Shown here piece by piece: positions 57,219 through 64,000 of a stretch of 64,000 nucleotides of DNA. The first letter of the stretch is position 1. Every line of letters begins with the position of its first letter. The position numbers and the translations under genes are program-made. The notes beneath the pieces were generated by a model. The model made no database searches, had not been told where the DNA came from, and saw nothing but the letters and a program-made list of their open reading frames with translations. Source of the DNA: Leptidea sinapis (Eukaryota; Arthropoda; Insecta; Lepidoptera; Pieridae); the NCBI RefSeq assembly GCF_905404315.1, contig NC_066288.1, positions 10,068,501 through 10,132,500 of the forward strand. The letters run 5' to 3'.

Positions 57219-57551
57219 CCTCCATCTGATATAATATAGTTAACATAAAATAATCTTTTAATATTTTTGTTTTCTTTCAAACCTCTCAACAGACTCTTAT
57301 TACAAACACCAATAATATTATTAAAGTCGTATTAATAATATACACCATACATATTATATAGTTTTTCCTCGTCCAACCTACACAACATATCATACTAAGT
57401 CGTGTGCTCCTGGGTGTCGGTGAGTCTCACCAGCGGTTGTCTGCCACGCAGCAGTAGCACGGCAGCGATATTTGTATTTCGGTTTTAAGGACGTTTTGCT
57501 GTTTAAGTTACTTAATGGCCTACTGACACTTTATCTTTTCTCTAACTAGAG

Positions 57552-57788
57552 TTTTTTTGCCCATGCCAATTACAATGCAATGCCGCTCATGATTCTTTAA
57601 AATCCCCAAAAATTCTGAGCGGCACTACATTTGCGCTCGTTATCTAGCGACATAAGATGTTAAGTCTCGTCAGTGCCCTTCAGACCGAAACACAATAATG
57701 TTTACACATTCTGCGTCGGGGCAAAAATAGGCGCCGTTGTGGTCCCCATAGTCTAGCCGGCATCCTGTGCAAAGGAGCCTCCCACTGG
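57552..57788 (-). mobile_element. retroposon family A, copy 14
   Basis: Starts GAGTTTTTTTGCCCATGCCA (an internal deletion removes the part next to the tail), keeps both hairpin arms, and ends CCCACTGGT 158 bp before the CVC exon of Vsx. Confidence 0.88.
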
Positions 57789-57946
57789 TGATGTGCGGTG
57801 ACGTTCAAAATCCTCGCCTTTTATGAATCTTAACGGCACGCCAGGAAGTTGGTATATATTCACCATTAGATAAACGTCTCATTTGTGTCAGCTACAAGCT
57901 ACAGAGCAACATTGCGCGTGTTATTCACATCAGGGACTATTTCCAG

Positions 57947-58121
57947 GTGTGGTTCCAGAACCGGCGCGCTAAGTGGCGCAAGACGGAGAAGTGCTGGGGC
58001 CGCTCCACCATCATGGCGGAGTACGGCCTGTACGGCGCCATGGTGCGACACTCCCTGCCGCTGCCGGAGACCATCCTCAAGAGCGCCAAAGACAACGACA
58101 ATGTCGCCCCCTGGCTACTCG
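57947..58121 (+). CDS. Vsx homeobox protein, homeodomain C-terminus and CVC-domain exon
   Basis: After TATTTCCAG the exon resumes at homeodomain position 47: VWFQNRRAKWRKTE (47-60; residue 50 is Gln, the TAATTA-binding type). The CVC domain follows at once: KCWGRSTIMAEYGLYGAMVR, HSLPLPETILKSAKDNDN, VAPWLLG. Homeodomain plus CVC is the hallmark of the Vsx1/Vsx2 (Chx10, ceh-10) family, regulators of retina and optic lobe cells. The donor is CTCG-GTGAGA (phase 1), so at least one more coding exon should follow downstream. Reading through instead gives ESMSS and a stop at 58139. GC content is far above the surroundings. Which of the two insect paralogues it is remains open. Confidence 0.96.
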
Positions 58122-58397
58122 GTGAGAGCATGTCATCTTAATTAATGTAGTGCTACACGACCTACTCTGTGTGTCTTCAGCGAATGAAAGGTTCAGAAAA
58201 CACCTTTTTCACAACATATCGTACCATGAGTTTTATCTTACAGCTGTTGTACGCTAGAAATAATGATTTATCAACTCAACTTTTATTTGGAGACCCAGAC
58301 CCATATTGTATCAATCCGAAAAAGGTCCATATAGAATTTTATCTTGTATTCTTGAAACATTGTAGATACATTTTTGCAGCATTTGAAATGTTTCTTG
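58122..58397. other. Vsx intron, no supported feature
   Basis: Sequence between the CVC exon donor and the next retroposon copy. A weak acceptor (TGTGTGTCTTCAG at 58160-58172) opens a frame of about 25 codons with no Vsx resemblance; rejected. Confidence 0.5.
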
Positions 58398-58585
58398 AAA
58401 AGACAATAAGGGACGAGACGAGCAGGAAGTTCACCTGATAGTAATTGATACGCCCTGTCCATTACAATGCAGTACCGCTCAGGATTTTTGAGAACCCCAC
58501 AAACTATCAGCGGCACTACAACTGCACTCGTCACCTTGGAGACATGTGATGCTAAGCCTCATTTGCCCAGTAATGGCGCCCTTCT
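58398..58585 (-). mobile_element. retroposon family A, copy 15 (5'-truncated)
   Basis: ACAATAAGGGACGAGACGAGC to CATTTGCCCAGTAATGGCGC. The hairpin arms are partly eroded (TACCGCTCAGG / ATCAGCGGCAC). No long A-tail remains. Confidence 0.86.
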
Positions 58586-59035
58586 TGTAAGACTGCCCAT
58601 GGGGCCCAGTTTATATGGATCTACTAGTACGATTTGTGGCGTGTTGGTGGCTTTATATAATTAATAACAACGAATAACTTGGGACAGCTTTGTGTTTACG
58701 GGGTTGTGGTCTGACTAAGAACCGGGGGACTTGTCACTTTGCGCGACTTGGAACAGCGCTTCACAGAAAAGACTCAAAGTGTTTGATAATGGCGACGTCT
58801 TAGCCATTCTGTCAGTCATGGGTTAACACTAGTCCTCTGGGACCAGAGCTGGCAGTGATAAATTATCACTTATACACTACACGTCTTAATTACATGCTTC
58901 ATTGTTTTTTGTCTATGTTTTTGTGTTCTTAGTTTATGTTTAAAAAGTATTTACAATATACTTTCACTTACTTTTCACCGAACAATAAACTCTTCATCGA
59001 AGAGTGCTATAAAATTATATTTAGCAGATACAGTA
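58586..59035. other. no supported feature
   Basis: Short stretch between the retroposon and the LINE tail. GTGATAAATTATCACTTATA near 58853-58873 is a small palindrome also seen near 10570. Confidence 0.4.
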
Positions 59036-59058
59036 TATTTATTTATTTATTTTTATTT
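59036..59058 (-). repeat. LINE 3' (AAAT)n tail
   Basis: ATTTATTTATTTATTTTTATTT on the + strand, immediately downstream of the 3' UTR on the - strand. Simple-repeat rather than poly(A) tails are usual for CR1-like LINEs. Confidence 0.75.
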
Positions 59059-59330
59059 AATATTTTTAAGAAAGCCAACAGCTGGTTTTACATACATTAA
59101 AATAATTAACAAACATAATTCGTTCGAGCTAATAATAGGCTTCCACATGTACATAGGAACAAGTATAATATTATTAAATGTAACATATTAATTACAAACA
59201 AACAACACAAGTATAATTAAAAATTATTAAATAAAACTTCATAAAATTATTAAATAAATTCTTCTCGCACTCCTATCGCCAGTTGAGAGCATGATCAAAA
59301 AAGAGTAATTTCATTCCTAATGTTAATTTG

Positions 59331-62204
59331 TTAATCACTGCTAAATTGTTTTACCAAATGGGCTCTAATTGAATTAATACTGGAGTTAAAGACATCAATA
59401 TTATCCGTGTCACAAAAATGATTGAATGACTGCATAGCTCTTAAAATAAATGTGTTCCTTCTATAATTTGTGCGACAGAATGGTACAGCAAAGATATGCT
59501 GTTGTCTTAACATTCTACTAGGGGCTGCCAGACAGACTTTGGTCAGTAATATAGAGCAGTCAATCATACTTCTTAGTATTTTGATTAAAGTGATTATATC
59601 AGAAATATCTCTACGAGCTTTGAGTGGTAGAAGGTGGAAGCGCTTGCAGCGTTCTTCATAGCTTACATTAGGTATTTTAAACTTAAAGCCTAGATATCGT
59701 GTAAACTTCCGCTGAACCCTTTCAATTGGATTAATGTGTTCACCATACATTGGGTTCCAAATTTGTGAACCATATTCAAGATGGCTGCGAACGAAAGAAC
59801 AGTAGAGAATTTTTAATGTTTTCATACTTTTGAAAGGTTTGGCTGTACGTATTATGAAACCTAGTGCTTTAGACGCTTTAATGATAGCCTGATCAATATG
59901 TGGTACGAAAGTTATTTTGCTATCATGGAAAACACCTAGATCATTTGTTTCGTTTACCACAGATAGAGGTTCCTGTTTTAAAATATACGTATGAGGGAAA
60001 GGGGTAGGCTTAGTAGTGTAATGCATGTAGAAACATTTGGATACATTTAGGTCTAATTTGTACACGGTACAATAGTCATCCAGTCTATACAAATCTTCTT
60101 GAATGCGTAATGCATCTGTCTTATTATTTGCTATACCAAAAATTTTCATATCATCTGCAAACAAAAGGTAATTCGAATTTTTAATGAATCGTCCGATGTC
60201 ATTTATGAAAATTATAAAAAGCAGAGGTCCTAGTAATGATCCTTGAGGGACCCCAGAGGGTATATTTTTCCAAGAAGAGCAGTAACCATTGAGAACAACA
60301 GCCTGTTTTCTATCAGAGAGATAAGATTTAAACCAATTGTATAAATCGTCACGGATACCAAGTGCTGTAAGCTTTTTGAGAAGAATACAATGGTCAATTC
60401 GGTCGAATGCTTTCGTATAGTCCATGTATATAACATCAACTTGATTACCCTGTACCATTTGTTCAGATATGTAGTCATTTAGCACTGCTAAGTTTGTGAC
60501 GGTAGAGCGTGCTTTTAAAAATCCATGTTGACATTGATCAAAAGCCGAACTAAATGTTTTGTAAACTTGCGTGAACACAAGTCTCTCAAGAACTTTTGCA
60601 AATAAGCTAAGTTTGGATATTGGCCTGTAATTTTCTACATTTTCCCTTGAACCTTTTTTATGTATTGGAGAGACATAAGCAGTTTTCCATTTGAGGGGAA
60701 CCAAACCTTCATTGAAGGATCGCTTAAACAATAATGATATTGGTAATGACAGCTCGAAGGCACATGCCACGATAAATTCAGCTGGTAAATGGTCAGGTCC
60801 TGAAGATTTTTTCAGATCTAATGACTTAAGGAGTTCATATACTTGTTTGCAACTGACTTCTAGGTTCCCCAATTCAAAGGCCGGATTTGATGATGGTGGA
60901 GGCATTTGAGAGCTAGGCGATGAGTTGGATAAAAAAGTAGTATAAAAATAGTCTGAGAACAGCTCACTAATATCATCTCCTTTAGTACAACTTTTGTCTT
61001 CAAATGTCATTATGGATGGAATGGTACCACGCTTACGCCTATCTAGGACGTATGAAAACATTTTTTTGGGATTAGTACATATGGATTGCTCAATGTTGTT
61101 CATATAATTATCATAACATTCCCTTTCAGTTGCATCAACACGTTCTCTGAGAACTCTGAAAGAGGCTTCGTCTGATTTGTTTCCATAGACTTTGAACTTT
61201 CTAAAGAATTTGAATTTTTCTTTAATCATTCTGATTAGAGATGAAGTATACCACGGGGGATATTTAACATTGCGCGACTTACATTTAGGGACAAACTCAT
61301 CTCGCAATTTATATATTATTTTGTAAAAAGAGTCAAGTGCTTCATTAATGTCGCCTGAACAGACAATTTCCTCCCAGTCGACCTCTGACAATATTTTACG
61401 AATTTTGTCGTAGTTGGCACGCTTGAAACAGTAAAATTCGGTTTTTTGAGGTGATAAGGGCTTAAAATCCAGGGAAGGCACTACACATATAGCTTTGTGA
61501 GGCGAGTCCTCAGGTACAAGCGGAGTAGCACACTGGAATACTGATACAGAGTCATTTGAAAGTACGAGATCAAGTATACGGCCGATATTGTTTGTTACGT
61601 GATTATATTGTTTCAAACTACACATATTAATATTATCAGCAAAATCGAAGTAAATCTGTTTGGTTAGATTATGCGGAATAAGTCCATCCTCAGAAGATGA
61701 AGAAACCCACTGAATTTCACTTAGATTGAAGTCACCTAGTACTAGAAATTTGTCATCTTTGTAGGTGTTAATAAGTGTGAGTAGCTGGTTTTGAAAGTTT
61801 GCTAACTGAACATTAAAGGAATTACCTTCCGCCTGATTACAGAGGTAGACTGAACATAAGTGAATGTGGGTGGCTGTGGTTGTTCGAGTACGAGGTATAA
61901 ATAACGTAACCCACAGATCTTCAGCTGATGAACTCCAGCTCGGGTTGCCCCGGGCATGTATTGTGTTCTTAACAGCAATGAGTACACCTCCTCCCTTTGT
62001 TTGACGAGTGAGATCGTAGTTACGGTCGTTTCGCCACACATTATACGTTTCATTAAAAAGTTCACTGTCACAAAACATATCGTTGAGCCAAGATTCAGTT
62101 AAGACGATAATATCATAATCGCTCATACAGACGTTGCGATAAAAAACATCCGTCTTTGTCCGCAGTCCTCGAACATTTTGGTAATATATTTTTAAGTTAC
62201 CCAT
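59331..62204 (-). CDS. LINE ORF2: endonuclease and reverse transcriptase (957 aa)
   Basis: Open for 957 codons from ATG (MGNLKIYYQNVRGL). Residues 1-225 form an APE-type endonuclease: N10 in YYQNVRGL, E37 in LTESW, LGDFN near 156; the last motif is SPHKAI rather than the canonical SDH, keeping the histidine. Reverse transcriptase covers about 490-760: SSGPDHLPAEF, WKTAYVSPIHKKGSRENVEN, YRPIS, MDYTKAFDRIDH near 595, SGVPQGSLLGPLLFIIFIND, and the catalytic LLFADDMKIF near 683. The C-terminus has YGSQIWNPMYGEHINPIERV. It nicks target DNA and primes cDNA synthesis there. The length is normal for the family, with no stop or frameshift. Confidence 0.95.
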   Translation of the reverse strand: MGNLKIYYQNVRGLRTKTDVFYRNVCMSDYDIIVLTESWLNDMFCDSELFNETYNVWRNDRNYDLTRQTKGGGVLIAVKNTIHARGNPSWSSSAEDLWVTLFIPRTRTTTATHIHLCSVYLCNQAEGNSFNVQLANFQNQLLTLINTYKDDKFLVLGDFNLSEIQWVSSSSEDGLIPHNLTKQIYFDFADNINMCSLKQYNHVTNNIGRILDLVLSNDSVSVFQCATPLVPEDSPHKAICVVPSLDFKPLSPQKTEFYCFKRANYDKIRKILSEVDWEEIVCSGDINEALDSFYKIIYKLRDEFVPKCKSRNVKYPPWYTSSLIRMIKEKFKFFRKFKVYGNKSDEASFRVLRERVDATERECYDNYMNNIEQSICTNPKKMFSYVLDRRKRGTIPSIMTFEDKSCTKGDDISELFSDYFYTTFLSNSSPSSQMPPPSSNPAFELGNLEVSCKQVYELLKSLDLKKSSGPDHLPAEFIVACAFELSLPISLLFKRSFNEGLVPLKWKTAYVSPIHKKGSRENVENYRPISKLSLFAKVLERLVFTQVYKTFSSAFDQCQHGFLKARSTVTNLAVLNDYISEQMVQGNQVDVIYMDYTKAFDRIDHCILLKKLTALGIRDDLYNWFKSYLSDRKQAVVLNGYCSSWKNIPSGVPQGSLLGPLLFIIFINDIGRFIKNSNYLLFADDMKIFGIANNKTDALRIQEDLYRLDDYCTVYKLDLNVSKCFYMHYTTKPTPFPHTYILKQEPLSVVNETNDLGVFHDSKITFVPHIDQAIIKASKALGFIIRTAKPFKSMKTLKILYCSFVRSHLEYGSQIWNPMYGEHINPIERVQRKFTRYLGFKFKIPNVSYEERCKRFHLLPLKARRDISDIITLIKILRSMIDCSILLTKVCLAAPSRMLRQQHIFAVPFCRTNYRRNTFILRAMQSFNHFCDTDNIDVFNSSINSIRAHLVKQFSSD

Positions 62205-62700
62205 TTTAATAGTAAATTATAATAGCTGTATGACACAAACTCAAATAAGGTGTTAATATAACAGACTAATGCAATAATAGGAAATACAAATAATTTACTA
62301 TAATAATAACAAAACTGGTCACTGACAACTAGGTAAATAGCACGATCGTTAGTCTTGAATGGTAAGTTGTTAACAAAATAAAAAGTCATCGTTAAGTGTA
62401 ATTTAAGTTCACTATCTGATTTATAATCTGACCGAGTGTTTACGACACACGAAAACTCACTCAATGAATATAATAGGTATAAAAGTAAATTCAGATTTAA
62501 ATTATATTTACGGATAAACATCACATACACAAAGAAGCACCCAGAAAATAAATTAAGAATTGTTTGTATTATTACGAAGTGATTAACAAATAAAGTGTCT
62601 ATCGTTAGTGATTGAATAAAACTTCGATAGGAATGCGAGTAGTCATGAAGAAAAGAGTTACAATGTTGGTTATTGGTTACTATACACAGAATTAAATATA
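62205..62700 (-). other. LINE inter-ORF spacer
   Basis: AT-rich spacer between the ORF1 stop and the ORF2 start on the - strand. A 200-codon open frame overlaps it (62192-62794) but has a low-complexity aromatic-rich product with no LINE-protein features and is taken as chance. Confidence 0.6.
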
Positions 62701-63621
62701 CTAATTGATTTTTGATAAGTCTTTCTCTGATCTTATATGTAAAGGGGGAGAACTGTCGGTGAAACGCACCAGTATTTTGCCATGCTGTACCCAAATATAC
62801 TTGTAGTTTTTTTCCTTTGCTAGTGCCTTGGTCTGTGAAAGGAGCTGTTTATTCCGAGCTGTAAGATGGTCGTTAATAAAGATGTGCTCCTTTCCTTCGA
62901 ATCCTACGTCCGATATATTAAGACCCTTATAGGCACGCCCGGCTGCAACGAAGTCTTCTTTAGCATATCGGTTTATGAAAGAAATAATAATTGGTTTGTT
63001 TTTGGTGTTGTTTCCCTTGCGTACTGGTACTCTGGTTATAAAGTTAACTTTTTCTTTGGACACTGGATACAATATTTTAGTGCCAATTTTTCCTAATAAA
63101 TCATAAAGATTTTCGTTCGGCTTTTGTGGGACTCCTTTAATTTCCACATTATTGGTTCTTAGCCATTGCTCTTTAGAATTGAGATCTGTTTCCAATTGGA
63201 GAACCTTCTCCTTGAGGTCTTTGATCTCGGAATGAGATTTCTTCATATCGGAGATAGATTTCTCAACGGTCATGATCCTGCACTCAAGCCTATTTACTTT
63301 CTCAGTGTTATCATAGACAGTTTTTTTAATATCAGATATGTCCCCTTTGATGCTCTGAACCTCGGACAGAAGGGTAGTGAGTGGAACTAGTTGAAGCGCT
63401 AAGCCATCGAGACGTTCCATTATCTTCTCTAGACTTGGAGAACTAGGAGACGAACACATATTGGATTTGCAATCAGGGCAGCGCCAAGTCTGTTTTCTTT
63501 CCCCCAACTTCCTATATCCCGTTTCGGTTATTCCTGAGCATTGGAAATGAAAAGTTTTCTGACAAGCGCTGCACTTAGGTCCATCCGAAACATACTCGTC
63601 GCATCTTCCACAGTTAACCAT
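62701..63621 (-). CDS. LINE ORF1: PHD-finger and FP25K-like protein (306 aa)
   Basis: Starts at MVNCGRCDEYVSDGPKC. Residues 4-51 carry a complete C4HC3 PHD finger: C4, C7, C17, C20, H25, C28, C48, C51. A coiled-coil-like region follows (about 65-150, SIKGDISDIKKTVYDNTEKV to LKEKVLQLETDLNSKEQWL). Residues about 155-295 form a domain of the type shared by LINE ORF1 proteins and the baculovirus FP25K C-terminal region (NNVEIKGVPQ; LLSQTKALAKEKNYKYIWVQ; HGKILVRF). ORF1 proteins bind the element RNA and form trimers through the coiled coil. Intact; the start is the only ATG upstream of the finger. Confidence 0.92.
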   Translation of the reverse strand: MVNCGRCDEYVSDGPKCSACQKTFHFQCSGITETGYRKLGERKQTWRCPDCKSNMCSSPSSPSLEKIMERLDGLALQLVPLTTLLSEVQSIKGDISDIKKTVYDNTEKVNRLECRIMTVEKSISDMKKSHSEIKDLKEKVLQLETDLNSKEQWLRTNNVEIKGVPQKPNENLYDLLGKIGTKILYPVSKEKVNFITRVPVRKGNNTKNKPIIISFINRYAKEDFVAAGRAYKGLNISDVGFEGKEHIFINDHLTARNKQLLSQTKALAKEKNYKYIWVQHGKILVRFTDSSPPLHIRSEKDLSKIN

Positions 63622-64000
63622 TTTTGCGCTCGTTAAGCAAAAGCAAATAAAAAAAAAGAGAAAATATATATTGGACTTTGGGTTTCAAACTACGGATCAC
63701 TCGGTGATTTCAAGTGTATATTACTCGTACCCAGTTTATAACGTGATCAGCTATAGCCGTAACACGTCACTATGCAATGTTACTAAAGTGAGAGTTACCC
63801 TCAATTTTATTTTATAATAATATCAGCTGTTATACACAAGAAACTAATTAGTTGTTCTGAATGTGAGATATTTAGTAATTGTGTGTTCACTTGTTGGAAA
63901 GTTATTGATATGTGTTATATTTGGATTTACACTCAAGGTTTGTAAAAAAATTTCATATCACTTACTGCCAGCCTATTGTTCTTTTTTATGAGAGTGGCGA
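63622..64000 (-). other. LINE 5' UTR and/or flank
   Basis: No coding frame. Starts with a poly-T/A stretch just upstream of the ORF1 ATG (AAGCAAATAAAAAAAAAGAG on +). The 5' end of the LINE cannot be placed. Confidence 0.4.

Larger units (their letters stand above)
10816..57946 (+). other. giant Vsx intron (about 47 kb)
   Basis: The intron lies between homeodomain positions 46 and 47, in phase 0 (CAG-GTTAGT to TATTTCCAG-GTG). It is filled with SINE-like, LINE, Helitron, mariner and MITE sequences separated by AT-rich DNA, with scattered islands of higher GC that belong to no repeat I recognise. Long introns of developmental homeobox genes often carry enhancers, so the islands are listed separately as weak candidates. 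The alternative that the two exons belong to two neighbouring Vsx paralogues, each incomplete, cannot be excluded. Confidence 0.75.
59036..64000 (-). mobile_element. CR1-like non-LTR retrotransposon, nearly or fully full length
   Basis: A LINE in - orientation: 3' tail of (AAAT)n at 59036-59058, 3' UTR of about 270 bp, open ORF2, an inter-ORF spacer of about 500 bp, open ORF1 and a 5' UTR that may continue past the right edge. Both ORFs are intact, so the insertion is recent and the element could be active. It sits downstream of the Vsx CVC exon, on the opposite strand to the gene, probably inside the next Vsx intron. The clade is inferred from ORF1 type (PHD finger plus FP-like domain) and the simple-repeat tail. 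Confidence 0.85.

Noticed and set aside
58160..58260. Possible Vsx exon after TGTGTGTCTTCAG
   Set aside because: The phase would fit, but the 25-codon product has no resemblance to sequence after a CVC domain and soon hits a stop.
62192..62794. 200-codon open frame on the - strand
   Set aside because: It overlaps the end of ORF1 and the inter-ORF spacer; the product is low-complexity and rich in aromatic residues, with no LINE protein motif. Chance frame.
1..64000. CRISPR arrays, operons or phage genes
   Set aside because: No regularly spaced repeats with unique spacers; gene structure with introns and lepidopteran repeats shows nuclear eukaryotic DNA.

Overview
The window looks like AT-rich nuclear DNA from a moth or butterfly. 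It holds insect tRNA-derived SINEs, many copies of a SINE-like ~330-bp retroposon, and LINE, Helitron, Harbinger and mariner sequences of lepidopteran type. No species can be named from the sequence. There is no prokaryotic gene organisation and no CRISPR array or rRNA; the only tRNA candidate is a tRNA-like sequence of doubtful function.

The one host gene I can support is a Vsx-type (visual system homeobox) gene on the + strand. It is read from three exons whose phases fit: 8286-8392 (ends in homeodomain residues 1-4, after a lysine run), 10689-10815 (residues 5-46) and 57947-58121 (residues 47-60 plus the CVC domain). The last two are separated by an intron of about 47 kb, so most of the window is intron of this developmental regulator. 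The 5' exons, the exons after the CVC domain and the promoter are not recognised and probably lie outside.

Layout. 0.4-4.0 kb: a decayed RTE-like LINE interrupted by an apparently intact PIF/Harbinger transposon with two genes (a DDE transposase and a MADF-domain protein); the second exon of the MADF gene lies antisense inside the transposase intron. 4-10.7 kb: minisatellite, LINE fragment, retroposon copies, the first two Vsx exons and a Penelope-like relic. 10.8-57.9 kb: the giant intron, holding about ten more retroposon copies, a mariner relic, Helitrons, MITEs (one inserted in a copy of itself), a tRNA-derived SINE, a tRNA-like sequence, LINE 3' fragments, a relic of a repetitive insect protein family, foldback repeats, and islands of higher GC that could be enhancers. 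57.9-59 kb: CVC exon and retroposon. 59.0 kb to the right edge: a CR1-like LINE on the - strand with ORF1 and ORF2 both open, hence young.

The observations most worth a second look are: (i) three copies of the ~330-bp retroposon carry different perfect palindromes at the same internal place; (ii) the intact Harbinger with its antisense-nested partner gene; (iii) the self-nested MITE; (iv) clusters of homeodomain-type motifs in GC islands of the Vsx intron. I did not find a convincing wholly new gene system.
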